Source: Acidimicrobiales bacterium
GTDB taxonomy: Bacteria; Actinomycetota; Acidimicrobiia; Acidimicrobiales; Iamiaceae
DNA: 64,000 bases
Assembly: GCA_035630295.1 (NCBI GenBank)
Contig: DASQKY010000042.1
Span: 408,202 to 472,201 of the forward strand
Direction of reading: 5' to 3'
Within the stretch, counting starts at the first letter, position 1, and each line of letters begins with the position of its first letter. The notes beneath the pieces are model-generated. The model was not told where the DNA came from. It worked only from the letters and a program-made list of their open reading frames with translations, and searched no databases. This document shows positions 43,065-52,330 of this stretch, in pieces. Made by a program: the position numbers and the translations under genes.

Positions 43065-45365
43065 TCAGGTCGGGTCGGGGAGGCGGGTGGCGGTGAGGAG
43101 GGCGATGGCGCCCGCCTTGTCCAGGGGCTCGTTGAGGTTGCCGCACTTGGGGGACTGCACGCACGACGGGCACCCGGAGGTGCAGGGGCAGCGGCGCAGG
43201 GTCTCCAGGGTGGCGGCCAGGTGCCGGTGGGCGGCCTGGTAGCCCAGCTCGGCGATGCCGGCCCCGCCCGGGTAGCCGTCGTAGACGAACACCGCCGGGC
43301 CGCCCACGTCCGGGGACCACGGCGTGGACACACCGCCCACGTCCCAGCGGTCGCAGATGGTGAACAGCGGCAGCATGCCGATGGCGCAGTGCTCGGCCGC
43401 GTGCAGGGTGCCGGGCCAGGCCGAGGTGGGCAGGCCGGCCCGCCGCAGGAGGCCCACGTCGAAGGCGTACCAGAAGGCCCGCGTCACCAGCCGGGACGGG
43501 GGCAGCTCCAGGTCCATGGTGCCCAGGGCCTCGCCGCTGGCCACGTCCCGGCGCTGGTAGCCGGTGACCTGCGAGGTCACCTCGACGACGCCCAGGTGCA
43601 GCCGGGCGGCGCCCACGGGGCGGGACACCTCGTCGTCCAGCACCCGGATCTGGACGGTGGAGCGGGCCTGGGTGGCCTCGCGCCCGTCGGTGCGCTCCAC
43701 CCAGGCGGCGGCGTCGTCCAGGTCGAGGCGGTCGACCTTCCAGGCCGTGCCCTGGTGGAGGTAGACGGCCCCGGGGTGGACGACCTCGGGGGCCCGGCCC
43801 TCGTCCACCGTGCCCACCAGCGACCCGTCGCCCCGCACGATGCGGACCTCCCGCCCGCCGCCGCTGCGCAGCCCGACGCCGTGGGACGGGTAGCCCCGGG
43901 CCGCCCACACCGCCCGGGGGCCGTCGTCGAACCGAGAGCCCATCCGGGCCGCGGCCCGGATGCGGAGCCGCTCGTCCAGCACCAGGCGCCGCACCCCCTC
44001 GGCCAGGTCGTCGCCCCACCAGCGCTCATCGGCCGGCGACAGCGGCGTCTCGTAGGCCGCGCAGGCCAGGTGGGCGTCGAGGACGTAGGGGTTGGACGGG
44101 TTCACCACCGCCGGCTCCGGGGGCCGGGTGAAGACCTCGTCGGGGTGGGCCACCAGGTACTGGTCGAGGGCGTCGTCGCCGGCCACCAGCACGGCCAGGG
44201 AGCGCTGCTGGTGGCGCCCGGCCCGGCCCGCCTGCTGCCACAGCGAGGCGATGGTGCCGGGGAAGCCGTCGAGCACGCAGGCGTCCAGCCCGCCCACGTC
44301 GACCCCGAGCTCCAGGGCCGAGGTGGCCACCACGCCTCGCAAACTGCCCCCGAACAGGGCGGCCTCGATCTCCCGGCGCTCCGAGGCCAGGTAGCCCCCC
44401 CGGTAGGGGCGGACGGCCCCGGCCAGGTCGGGGGGCAGGCGGCGCTGGGCGTCGGCCGCCACCACCTCGGTGCCCCGCCGGCTCCGGCAGAAGGCGATGG
44501 TCCGGTGGCCGGCGGTGACCAGGTCGGCCAGCAGGCCGGCGGTGACCTTGTGCGACGACACCCGGGCCCCGGTGCCGGCGTCGAGCAGCGGCGGGCTCCA
44601 CAGGGCCACGACCCGCTCGCCCCGGGGCGAGCCGTCGTCGGTGACGGCCTCCACCGGGGCCCCGCACAGGGCGGAGGCCAACCCGGCCGGGTCGCCGATG
44701 GTGGCCGAGGCGAACACGAACGTGGGGTCCGAGCCGTAGCGGGCGCACAGGCGGCGGAGCCGGCGCAGCACGTGGGCCACGTGGCTGCCGAACACGCCCC
44801 GGAAGGTGTGGAGCTCGTCGACCACCACGTAGCGCAGGCGGTGCAGGAACGTGGCCCAGCGGTCGTGGTGGGGCAGCAGGCCGCAGTGCAGCATCTCCGG
44901 GTTGGTCAGGAGCACGTTGGCGTGCTGGCGGGCCCAGGTGCGCTGCTCGGGCGAGCTGTCGCCGTCGTAGGTGGTGGCCACCAGCCCATCGACGCCCAGG
45001 GCGGCCAGGGCCCGGAGCTGGTCCTGGGCCAGGGCCTTGGTCGGGCCCACCAGCAGGGCGGTGCCGGCGGCGATGGGGGCGCTGACCGCCTCGGCGATGG
45101 GGAGCTGGAAGCAGAGCGACTTGCCCGAGGCGGTGCCGGTGGCGATGGCCACGTGGTGACCGGCCCGGGCCCGGTCGATGGCCTCGGCCTGGTGGGACCA
45201 CAGCGGGTGGGCCACGTGGCCGGCCACCCGGTCGGGGAGGGGCGTGGCCAGCGCGCCGTGCCGGGCCGGGCGGGCGGCCAGGCGCTCCACGTGGACCAGG
45301 CCCTCGGCGCGCCCGTCCAGCACGTCGAGCAGCGAGTCGGGGTGGGCATCGACGAGCAGCGTCAC
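43065..45365 (-). CDS. DEAD/DEAH-box helicase with DUF1998 (zinc-binding) C-terminus
   Basis: A 766-residue superfamily 2 helicase like Mycobacterium Rv3649 and Bacillus YprA. Motifs in order: [14 protein letters not shown] (Q region), [50 protein letters not shown] and [12 protein letters not shown]-terminal DUF1998-type domain carries four Cys in [18 protein letters not shown]. The GTG at 45365 begins at the conserved part; an ATG at 45428 is an alternative start. Homologues assist DNA repair, possibly of interstrand cross-links, but the role is not certain. Confidence 0.9.
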   Translation of the reverse strand: MTLLVDAHPDSLLDVLDGRAEGLVHVERLAARPARHGALATPLPDRVAGHVAHPLWSHQAEAIDRARAGHHVAIATGTASGKSLCFQLPIAEAVSAPIAAGTALLVGPTKALAQDQLRALAALGVDGLVATTYDGDSSPEQRTWARQHANVLLTNPEMLHCGLLPHHDRWATFLHRLRYVVVDELHTFRGVFGSHVAHVLRRLRRLCARYGSDPTFVFASATIGDPAGLASALCGAPVEAVTDDGSPRGERVVALWSPPLLDAGTGARVSSHKVTAGLLADLVTAGHRTIAFCRSRRGTEVVAADAQRRLPPDLAGAVRPYRGGYLASERREIEAALFGGSLRGVVATSALELGVDVGGLDACVLDGFPGTIASLWQQAGRAGRHQQRSLAVLVAGDDALDQYLVAHPDEVFTRPPEPAVVNPSNPYVLDAHLACAAYETPLSPADERWWGDDLAEGVRRLVLDERLRIRAAARMGSRFDDGPRAVWAARGYPSHGVGLRSGGGREVRIVRGDGSLVGTVDEGRAPEVVHPGAVYLHQGTAWKVDRLDLDDAAAWVERTDGREATQARSTVQIRVLDDEVSRPVGAARLHLGVVEVTSQVTGYQRRDVASGEALGTMDLELPPSRLVTRAFWYAFDVGLLRRAGLPTSAWPGTLHAAEHCAIGMLPLFTICDRWDVGGVSTPWSPDVGGPAVFVYDGYPGGAGIAELGYQAAHRHLAATLETLRRCPCTSGCPSCVQSPKCGNLNEPLDKAGAIALLTATRLPDPT

Positions 45366-45528
45366 GGCGGGTCCCGGGCGGGCCGGCGGGTCGGGCGAAC
45401 ACCGGTCCGCCCCCGATGCTAACGACATCCCCGTAACTACACCCCTGTCCAACCGGGGCGACCGGGCCTGCGGTGTACCGTGGCGCCGACGTGCAGTGGT
45501 CAGGGGCCCGGCCCCGGAGGAGCAGGAC

Positions 45529-45870
45529 GTGATCGAGCTGGGCTTGGAGGTCGTGGAGCGGGACGCCTGGGCGGTCCTGTCCGTGTCCGGGGAGGTCGAC
45601 GTGGCCACCGCGCCCCGGTTGCGGGAGCGGCTGGTGGGCCTGGTGGGCGAGGGCCGGACCCGCATCGTGGTCGACCTCGAGCAGGTGGACTTCATCGACT
45701 CCACCGGCCTGGGCGTCCTGGTCGGGGCGCTCAAGCGGGTGCGCACCAACGACGGCGACCTGGCCCTGGTGTGCACCGGTCCCCGCATCCTCAAGGTCTT
45801 CGAGATCACCGGGTTGACCAAGGTGTTCACCATCCACCGCAGCGTCGACGACGCCACCAGCGTCGGCTGA
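45529..45870 (+). CDS. STAS-domain anti-sigma factor antagonist
   Basis: A 113-residue anti-anti-sigma factor (SpoIIAA/RsbV type). The phosphorylatable Ser is in [19 protein letters not shown], near residue 60, and the N-terminal strand is [22 protein letters not shown] lies 9 bases before the GTG, which sets the start. When dephosphorylated it would trap the partner kinase encoded 45 bases downstream. No sigma-B/F gene is adjacent, so the sigma factor they control is elsewhere. Confidence 0.9.
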   Translation: MIELGLEVVERDAWAVLSVSGEVDVATAPRLRERLVGLVGEGRTRIVVDLEQVDFIDSTGLGVLVGALKRVRTNDGDLALVCTGPRILKVFEITGLTKVFTIHRSVDDATSVG

Positions 45871-45915
45871 CCCGACCCCCCCGGCCGTGCTCTCCCCCAC
45901 CGCCGGAGTGACGCG

Positions 45916-46374
45916 GTGAGGGCCGACGTCGTCCGCCTGGAGGTCCCCGCCCTCCCGGAGTACCTGGCCCTGGTGCGCATGGTGGTGGCCGGCACGGCCC
46001 GGATCGACCCCCTGCTGGACGACGAGCGGGTCGACGACCTGCGGGTCATCGTGTCCGAGGCCTGCACCAACGCCATGGAGGCCATGGCCGAGCGCCACGC
46101 CCCCCTCGACGACCGGGGCCGCATCCCCATGATCACCGTCGAGTGCCGCCTGAGCGACGCCCAGGTCGAGGTGCTGGTGTCCGACACCGGGGCCGGGTTC
46201 GACCCCGAGGACCTCGAGGCCCTGCCGGCAGCGTCCGACCCGGCCCGCCTGCGCTTCGAGCGGGGCCTGGGCCTGCCCCTGATCCGGGCCCTCTCCGACG
46301 AGTCCGAGATCCGCTCCGGGGCCGAGGGCACCCTGGTCCGGGTGGCCCTCCACGCCGCCACCCCCAGCCGCTGA
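45916..46374 (+). CDS. Anti-sigma regulatory factor (Ser/Thr kinase, RsbW-like)
   Basis: A 152-residue GHKL-ATPase kinase that binds a sigma factor and phosphorylates the STAS partner encoded just upstream. It has the N box IVSEACTNAMEAM, the G1 box VSDTGAGFDPEDL and a G2 segment RGLGLPLIRALSDE. The insertion after the N box is slightly longer than in RsbW. The GTG start lacks a strong ribosome-binding site, and translation may depend on the upstream gene. Confidence 0.88.
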   Translation: MRADVVRLEVPALPEYLALVRMVVAGTARIDPLLDDERVDDLRVIVSEACTNAMEAMAERHAPLDDRGRIPMITVECRLSDAQVEVLVSDTGAGFDPEDLEALPAASDPARLRFERGLGLPLIRALSDESEIRSGAEGTLVRVALHAATPSR

Positions 46375-46394
46375 CCGCTGCGGGCCCGCTCCCG

Positions 46395-46440
46395 TTCTGA
46401 GGCGCCCCGGCCCGTGTCCACGGGCCCTGGCGCCTCAGAA
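46395..46440. repeat. Palindromic repeat family, copy B
   Basis: TTCTGAGGCGCC (46395-46406) pairs perfectly with GGCGCCTCAGAA (46429-46440), and an inner stem GGCCCGTG/CACGGGCC is nested inside. It lies between two convergent genes and could terminate transcription from both. Confidence 0.8.
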
Positions 46441-46453
46441 GCGGACCTCCGCG

Positions 46454-46501
46454 GTTCTGGGGCGCCACCGCACGCTCCGGTCGCCCCTGGCGCCTCAGAA
46501 C
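46454..46501. repeat. Palindromic repeat family, copy C
   Basis: Left arm TTCTGGGGCGCC (46455-46466) pairs with GGCGCCTCAGAA (46489-46500) with one G-T pair. It starts 60 bases after copy B. Confidence 0.8.
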
Positions 46502-46546
46502 GGATGGCGCGGAGGACGGGGATGGTCCTGAGGCGGTGGTGGCGGG

Positions 46547-47758
46547 TCAGGCCACCGGGTGCCGGCCCAGCTCCCGCTTGGCCACCTGGCGGCGGTGGAC
46601 CTCGTCGGGCCCGTCGGCCAGGCGCAGGGTGCGGATGCCGGCGTAGAGCCGGGGCAGGGCGGTGTCCGGCCCCACGCCCATGGCCCCGTGGGCCTGGATG
46701 GCGCGGTCGATGACCCGCAGGGCCATGTTCGGCACCACCACCTTGATGGCCGAGATCTCGGTGGCCGCCCCCTTGTTGCCCACCGTGTCCATCAGCCACG
46801 CCGCCTTCATGGTCAGCAGGCGGGCCTGCTCGATCTCCATGCGGGAATCGGCGATCCACTCCCGGATGACGCCCTGCTCGGCCAGGGGCCTCCCGAAGGC
46901 CACCCGGCTCTGCACCCGGCGCACCATCAGCTCCAGGGCCCGCTCGGCGGCCCCGATGCAGCGCATGCAGTGGTGGATGCGACCCGGGCCCAGGCGGGCC
47001 TGGGCGATGGCGAAGCCGCCGCCCTCCTCGCCCAGCACGTTGGTGGCCGGCACCCGCACCCCGTCGAAGGTGATCTCGGCGTGGCCCTCGACGTCGGTGT
47101 AGCCGAACACGGTCAGGTTGCGCTCGACGGTGACACCCGGCGTGTCCACCGGGACCAGGACCTGCGACTGCTGGAGGTGCCGGGGGGCGTCGGGGTCGGT
47201 CTTGCCCATCAGCACGAAGACCTCGCACCGCTCGGACATGGCCCCCGAGATCCACCACTTCCGACCGTCGATCACGTAGTCGTCGCCGTCTCGGCGGATG
47301 CGGCACTCGATGTTGGTGGCGTCGCTGGAGGCCACCGCCGGCTCGGTCATGGCGAAGGCGGAGCGGATCTCGCCCTCCAGCAGGGGCTGGAGCCAGCGCT
47401 CCTTCTGCTCGTCGGTGCCGAACATGGTCAGAACCTCCATGTTCCCGGTGTCGGGGGCCGAGCAGTTGCAGGCCTCCGAGGCGATGCCGGAGCGGCCCAT
47501 GACCTCGGCCAAGGGGGCGTAGTCGACGTTCGAGAGGCCCTCGGTCCACTGGGTGCGGTGAGGGAGGAACAGGTTCCACAGGCCCCGGCGGCGGGCCTCG
47601 GCCTTCAGCTCCTCCATCACCGGGGGGTGGCCGTGGGGATCGCCGCCCTCGGCCAGCTGGGCCTCGAAGGTGGCCTCGGCCGGGAGCACGTGCTCGTCCA
47701 TGAAGGCCAGGAGCTCGGTGCGGAGGCGCTCGCAGGTGGGGGAGAAGGCGAAGTCCAT
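46547..47758 (-). CDS. Acyl-CoA dehydrogenase
   Basis: A 403-residue FAD-dependent acyl-CoA dehydrogenase. It starts [17 protein letters not shown] and has the acyl-CoA/flavin blocks [29 protein letters not shown] and the C-terminal [20 protein letters not shown]. The domain order (N-terminal helical, beta barrel, C-terminal helical) and length resemble the long-chain/ACAD10-11-like branch. The substrate is unknown. The ATG at 47758 follows TACCGT by 6 bases. No other beta-oxidation genes are close. Confidence 0.9.
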   Translation of the reverse strand: MDFAFSPTCERLRTELLAFMDEHVLPAEATFEAQLAEGGDPHGHPPVMEELKAEARRRGLWNLFLPHRTQWTEGLSNVDYAPLAEVMGRSGIASEACNCSAPDTGNMEVLTMFGTDEQKERWLQPLLEGEIRSAFAMTEPAVASSDATNIECRIRRDGDDYVIDGRKWWISGAMSERCEVFVLMGKTDPDAPRHLQQSQVLVPVDTPGVTVERNLTVFGYTDVEGHAEITFDGVRVPATNVLGEEGGGFAIAQARLGPGRIHHCMRCIGAAERALELMVRRVQSRVAFGRPLAEQGVIREWIADSRMEIEQARLLTMKAAWLMDTVGNKGAATEISAIKVVVPNMALRVIDRAIQAHGAMGVGPDTALPRLYAGIRTLRLADGPDEVHRRQVAKRELGRHPVA

Positions 47759-47764
47759 GGCCGG

Positions 47765-47770
47765 ACGGTA
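47765..47770 (-). promoter_or_regulatory. -10 box (TACCGT) of the acyl-CoA dehydrogenase gene
   Basis: On the minus strand TACCGT ends exactly 6 bases before the ATG at 47758. Confidence 0.55.
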
Positions 47771-47809
47771 GGCCCTCGGTGGTCGGGCCGGGGTGGGACG
47801 ATGGGGCCC

Positions 47810-48226
47810 ATGGCCGCCGACGACCTCCGGGTGGACGACCGGGTCACCGTGCCCGGGTGGGAGCTGGTGGAGGCCTTCACCACCTCGGGCGGCCCCGGCG
47901 GCCAGCACGCCAACAAGGCCAGCACCCGGGTGGAGCTCCGCTTCGACGTGGCCTCCTCCTCGGCGCTCAGCCCGGCCCAGAAGCGGCGGGTGACGGGCCG
48001 GCTGGGGCCGGCCCTGCGGGTGGTGGCCGACGACGAGCGCAGCCAGGCCCGCAACCGCGAGCTGGCTCGGGAGCGCCTGGCCGCCGCCCTCCGGGAGGCG
48101 CTGGTCCCGCCCCGGCCCCGGGTGCGGACCCGGCCGTCGCGGGGGAGCAAGGAGCGGCGGCTGGCCGGGAAGCGCCAGCAGTCCGAGCGCAAGTCCTCCC
48201 GCCGCCGCCCCGCCCCCGAGGAGTAG
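47810..48226 (+). CDS. arfB: Peptidyl-tRNA hydrolase ArfB (ribosome rescue)
   Basis: A release-factor-like hydrolase of 138 residues that frees ribosomes stalled on non-stop mRNA. The GGQ loop is intact ([18 protein letters not shown] at about 30-32) and the C-terminal tail is strongly basic ([20 protein letters not shown]), as needed to enter the empty mRNA channel. An in-frame ATG 9 bases upstream is an alternative start. It is divergent from the acyl-CoA dehydrogenase gene. Confidence 0.9.
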   Translation: MAADDLRVDDRVTVPGWELVEAFTTSGGPGGQHANKASTRVELRFDVASSSALSPAQKRRVTGRLGPALRVVADDERSQARNRELARERLAAALREALVPPRPRVRTRPSRGSKERRLAGKRQQSERKSSRRRPAPEE

Positions 48227-48232
48227 GAGCGC

Positions 48233-48766
48233 TCAGGGCCGGGGCGCGTCGGGAGGTTCCAGCTCGAACACCCAGGGGGCCCACTGGCGGAAGGCGGTGC
48301 CGATGCGGCCCCACTCCCACTCGGGCTCGAAGGAGCCGATGGGCACGATGCGGTCCCAGCCCCGGGCCTGGACCTGCCGGCGCATGGCCGCGTCGGTGGC
48401 CCAGTGCAGGTGGCCCTCGGAGAGGATCAGGGCCTCGACCCGGCCGTCGGGCAGGTCGACGGGGCCCAGGGCGTCGACGTCGGCCCACGTGCACCGGATG
48501 TGGAACTGGCCGGGCTCGTACGAGATGCCGTCGGGCGAGAGGCGGAGGACCGGTTCGCCGCGGCGACGGATGCCGAACCAGAAGAACAGCGTCCACGCCG
48601 CCACGAACAGGGCGGCCACGGCCGGGTTGACGATCAGCCAGAGGATGAGGGCCAGGGGCAGGGAGGCGGCCACCACCAGGACCAGCAGGCGCGCCTCGCG
48701 CCGGCGGCGGACCGTGGGCGAGGTGCTGACCACGATCTCGTCGGGGTGGGGGCGGGGCGCCGGCAT
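48233..48766 (-). CDS. Membrane protein with PH-like domain, function unknown
   Basis: A 177-residue protein with two adjacent hydrophobic segments (about 26-45 and 47-66), followed by a cytoplasmic beta-rich domain resembling bacterial PH-like domains (PVLRLSPDGISYEPG, CTWADVDALGPV). I do not recognise a precise family. It converges with arfB with six bases between stops and is divergent from topA. Confidence 0.6.
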   Translation of the reverse strand: MPAPRPHPDEIVVSTSPTVRRRREARLLVLVVAASLPLALILWLIVNPAVAALFVAAWTLFFWFGIRRRGEPVLRLSPDGISYEPGQFHIRCTWADVDALGPVDLPDGRVEALILSEGHLHWATDAAMRRQVQARGWDRIVPIGSFEPEWEWGRIGTAFRQWAPWVFELEPPDAPRP

Positions 48767-48831
48767 GCCCGATTCCTAGCCGACGCCGGCCCGATCACGG
48801 CGCGCCGTGACCCTCCCCGCGCACCCCGTGC

Positions 48832-48862
48832 TTGACAAGGCGACGGACGGCACCCGTACCCT
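48832..48862 (+). promoter_or_regulatory. topA promoter (TTGACA, 19-base spacer, TACCCT)
   Basis: TTGACA at 48832-48837 and TACCCT at 48857-48862 form the only convincing two-part sigma-A promoter in the window. The predicted start site falls 7-9 bases later, at or next to the topA ATG, so this mRNA is probably leaderless. Confidence 0.75.
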
Positions 48863-48871
48863 TCCCCGCGT

Positions 48872-51610
48872 ATGGCTAGGTCTCTGGTGATCGTCGAGTC
48901 ACCCGCCAAGGCGCGCACGATCGAGGGGATCCTCGGCGACGACTTCGTCGTGGAGTCGTCGATCGGGCACATCCGCGACCTGCCGTCCAAGGGCCTGGGC
49001 ATCGACATCGACCACGGGTTCACCCCCACCTACGAGGTCTATCCGGGCAAGAAGGACGTCATCCGGAGGTTGAAGGCGGCGCTCAAGGACGCGGACGAGC
49101 TCTACCTGGCCACGGACGAGGACCGCGAGGGCGAGGCCATCAGCTGGCACCTCCTGGAGGAGCTCAAGCCCCGCATCCCGGTGAAGCGGATGGTGTTCCA
49201 CGAGATCACCCGCGGGGCCATCGAGCAGGCCGTGGACCAGTGGCGCGAGATCGACATGGGCCTGGTCAACGCCCAGGAGTCGCGCCGCATCGTCGACCGG
49301 CTGTTCGGCTACCCGGTCTCCAGCGTCCTGTGGCGCAAGGTCAACCACGGGCTCTCGGCCGGCCGGGTGCAGAGCCCGGCGGTGCGCCTGGTGGTCGAGC
49401 GCGAGCGGGAGCGCATGGCCTTCCGGTCGGCCGCCTACTGGGACCTGAGCGCCACCTTCACCTCCTCCGACCCGGCGTTCGGCTCCACCCTGGTCGGCGT
49501 GGGCGACGCCCGCGTGGCCCAGGGTCGCGACTTCGACGCCTCCGGCACCGTGGGCCGCGACGGCGTGGTCGTGCTCGACGAGGTGCGGGCCACCGCCCTG
49601 CGCGACGGCCTCCGGGGCGCGACCTTCACGGTCAGCAGCGTGGAGGAGCGGCCCTTCACGTCCCGCCCCAAGCCGCCGTTCATGACCTCGACCCTCCAGC
49701 AGGAGGGGGGCCGCAAGCTGCGCATGTCGGCGGCCCAGGTCATGCGGGTGGCCCAGGAGCTCTACCAGGGTGGCTACATCACCTACATGCGGACCGACTC
49801 CACCAACCTGTCGGAGACGGCGGTGGCCGCGGCCCGCTCGCAGATCCAGTCGCTCTACGGGCCCGACTACCTGCCCAAGGCCCCCCGCACCTACGCCCGC
49901 AAGGTCAAGAACGCCCAGGAGGCCCACGAGGCCATCCGTCCGGCGGGCGAGACCTTCCGCACCCCCGAGTCGCTCCGGGGCGAGCTGCGCAGCGATGCCC
50001 TGGCCCTCTACGACCTGGTGTGGAAGCGCACCGTGGCCTGCCAGATGTCCGACGCCCGGGGCCGCAGCCTGGCCGTGCGCCTCACCGCAGACTCGGCCGA
50101 GGCCGGGGCGCCCTCGCCGACGGCCACCGAGTGGGCGGCCTCGGGTCGCACCATCTTGTTCCCCGGCTACATGCGGGCCTACGTCGAGGGGGCGGACGAT
50201 CCCGACGCCCAGCTCGACGACCGGGAGAGCCTGCTGCCCAACCTGCAGGAGGGCCAGACCCTGGCTGCGGCCGAGGTCGACGTGCGGGGCCACTCCACCT
50301 CGCCCCCCGCCCGCTACACCGAGGCGTCGCTGGTGAAGCGGCTGGAGGAGCTGGGCATCGGCCGCCCGTCCACCTACGCCTCGATCATGCAGGTCATCCA
50401 GGACCGGGGCTACGTGTGGAAGAAGGGCACCGCCCTGGTCCCGTCGTGGACGGCCTTCGCCGTGGTCCAGCTCCTGGAGGACCACTTCGCCGACCTGGTC
50501 GACTACGCCTACACCGCCCGCATGGAGGACGAGCTGGACCAGATCGCAGCCGCCTCGCTGGAGCGCGAGCCGTGGCTGCGCCAGTTCTGGTTCGGCGACG
50601 GTGACGGGGACGGCACCGCCACGGCGCCCTCCCCCGAGAGCAAGCTCGGCCTCGACCGGCTGGTGAAGGAGGGGCTCGAGACCATCGACGCCGCCGCCAT
50701 CAACACCATCACCATCGGCGCCGACGACGACGGCGTCCCCGTGGTGGTCAAGCCGGGCCGCTACGGGCCCTACGTGCGACGGGGCGAGGACACCGCCTCG
50801 GTGCCCGAGGACCTGGCCCCCGACGAGCTCGACGTGCCCAAGGCCCTGGAGCTGCTGGCCGCCCCCAAGGGCGACAAGCCGCTGGGGGCGGACCCCGAGA
50901 GCGGCCTCACGGTCTACGTGAAGCCGGGCCGCTTCGGCCCGTACGTCCAGCTGGGCGAGATGGTGGAGGGGGCCAAGGACAAGCCCAAGACGTCCTCGCT
51001 GCTCAAGGACCAGACCGTCGACGACATCTCGCTGGACGAGGCCCTGCGGCTCCTGTCCCTGCCCCGGGTGGTGGGCGTCGACCCGGCCACCGGCGAGGAG
51101 ATCACGGCCCGCAACGGCCGCTACGGCCCGTTCATCAAGAAGGGCAACGACAGCCGCAGCCTGGACGCCGAGGAGCAGATGTTCACCGTCGACCTCGACC
51201 AGGCCCTGCGGATCTTCGCCCAGCCCAAGAAGGGGCGGGGCCGGGCCACGCCGGTCGCCCCCCTCCGGGAGCTGGGGGCGGACGACCCGGTGTCGGGGCA
51301 GCCCATGGTGGTGAAGGACGGCCGCTTCGGCCCCTATGTGACCGACGGCGAGACCAACGCCAGCCTCCGCCGGGAGGACGAGGTGGAGACCATCACCCCG
51401 GAGCGGGCCTCCGAGCTGCTCCAGGCCCGCCGCGACCGGGGCCCGGTGTCCAAGAAGAAGGGCACCAAGAAGGCGGCCAAGAAGAAGGCCACCAAGAAGA
51501 AGGCCCCGGCCAAGAAGGTGGCAGCCAAGAAGTCGGCCACCAAGAAGGCGGCGGCCGAGAAGGTCCCGGCGGCGAAGGCGGCCCCGGCCGCTGCCCCTTC
51601 CGGCGACTGA
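48872..51610 (+). CDS. topA: DNA topoisomerase I (type IA)
   Basis: A 912-residue enzyme that relaxes negative supercoils. It has an N-terminal Toprim domain (VIVESPAKARTIEGILG and ATDEDREGEAISWHL), the catalytic Tyr in ITYMRTDSTNLS (near residue 305) and VKRLEELGIGRPSTYASIM. The C-terminus has four Topo_C repeats (GRYGPYV, GRFGPYV, GRYGPFI, GRFGPYV) and no zinc fingers, then a Lys/Ala-rich tail (KKGTKKAAKKKATKKK), as in other actinobacteria. It is followed 10 bases later by tmk. Confidence 0.97.
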   Translation: MARSLVIVESPAKARTIEGILGDDFVVESSIGHIRDLPSKGLGIDIDHGFTPTYEVYPGKKDVIRRLKAALKDADELYLATDEDREGEAISWHLLEELKPRIPVKRMVFHEITRGAIEQAVDQWREIDMGLVNAQESRRIVDRLFGYPVSSVLWRKVNHGLSAGRVQSPAVRLVVERERERMAFRSAAYWDLSATFTSSDPAFGSTLVGVGDARVAQGRDFDASGTVGRDGVVVLDEVRATALRDGLRGATFTVSSVEERPFTSRPKPPFMTSTLQQEGGRKLRMSAAQVMRVAQELYQGGYITYMRTDSTNLSETAVAAARSQIQSLYGPDYLPKAPRTYARKVKNAQEAHEAIRPAGETFRTPESLRGELRSDALALYDLVWKRTVACQMSDARGRSLAVRLTADSAEAGAPSPTATEWAASGRTILFPGYMRAYVEGADDPDAQLDDRESLLPNLQEGQTLAAAEVDVRGHSTSPPARYTEASLVKRLEELGIGRPSTYASIMQVIQDRGYVWKKGTALVPSWTAFAVVQLLEDHFADLVDYAYTARMEDELDQIAAASLEREPWLRQFWFGDGDGDGTATAPSPESKLGLDRLVKEGLETIDAAAINTITIGADDDGVPVVVKPGRYGPYVRRGEDTASVPEDLAPDELDVPKALELLAAPKGDKPLGADPESGLTVYVKPGRFGPYVQLGEMVEGAKDKPKTSSLLKDQTVDDISLDEALRLLSLPRVVGVDPATGEEITARNGRYGPFIKKGNDSRSLDAEEQMFTVDLDQALRIFAQPKKGRGRATPVAPLRELGADDPVSGQPMVVKDGRFGPYVTDGETNASLRREDEVETITPERASELLQARRDRGPVSKKKGTKKAAKKKATKKKAPAKKVAAKKSATKKAAAEKVPAAKAAPAAAPSGD

Positions 51611-51620
51611 GCGGGCGGCG

Positions 51621-52232
51621 GTGGGCACCGCTCCGGGCCGCTTCGTCGCCTTCGAGGGGGGGGAGGGCACCGGCAAGTCCACCCAGGCCCGGATCCTGGC
51701 CGAGCACCTGGGCGCGGTGCTGACCCGGGAGCCCGGGGGCACGCCCATCGGTGCCCGGGTGCGCGAGATCGTGCTGGCCCACGACGAGAACGGCCTGGTC
51801 GACCGGGCCGAGGCCCTGCTCATGGCGGCCGACCGGGCCCAGCACGTGGCCGAGGTGATCCGCCCCGCCCTGGCCGCCGGCCGGCACGTGGTGACCGACC
51901 GCTTCCTGGGTTCGTCGCTGGCCTACCAGGGCCACGGCCGGGGGCTGCCCGTCGACGAGATCCGCGGCCTGTCCCTGTGGGCCACCGCCGGGTTGGAGCC
52001 CGACCTGGTCGTCCTGCTCGACGTGGACGAGGCCGAGGCCCAGGCCCGCATCGGCCGGGCCCGCGACCGCCTGGAGAAGGCCGGTTCGGCCTTCCACCGG
52101 GCGGTGGCCGACGGCTTCCGGGCCCTGGCCGAGGGTGACCAGCGGTGGGTGTTGGTGCCCGGCGGGGGCACGGTGGCCGAGGTCACCGCCCGGGTGCAGG
52201 CCGTGGTGGCCGATCGCCTGGCCCTGGGCTGA
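51621..52232 (+). CDS. tmk: Thymidylate kinase
   Basis: Phosphorylates dTMP to dTDP for DNA synthesis. The 203-residue protein has the P-loop EGGEGTGKST (about 12-21), the LTREPGGTPIG loop, the substrate motif VVTDRFLGSSLAYQG (DRY/H-type, here DRF) and the LID RARDRLEKAGSAFH. topA-tmk-holB is a common actinobacterial arrangement. The GTG starts 10 bases after topA. Confidence 0.95.
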   Translation: MGTAPGRFVAFEGGEGTGKSTQARILAEHLGAVLTREPGGTPIGARVREIVLAHDENGLVDRAEALLMAADRAQHVAEVIRPALAAGRHVVTDRFLGSSLAYQGHGRGLPVDEIRGLSLWATAGLEPDLVVLLDVDEAEAQARIGRARDRLEKAGSAFHRAVADGFRALAEGDQRWVLVPGGGTVAEVTARVQAVVADRLALG

Positions 52233-52330
52233 CCCCGCCGCCCGATCCCGCACCGCGGCGACGAGAGGCCACCGGACCCGGCCCGGGGCGGCCGTCCCCG
52301 GCGGGGTGGGGGATGGGGCACCATGGCGAG

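Noticed and set aside
51450-51607. Lys/Ala repeats at the topA end as a frameshift or fusion
   Set aside because: Basic tails of this kind are normal in actinobacterial topoisomerase I and the frame is intact to the stop codon.
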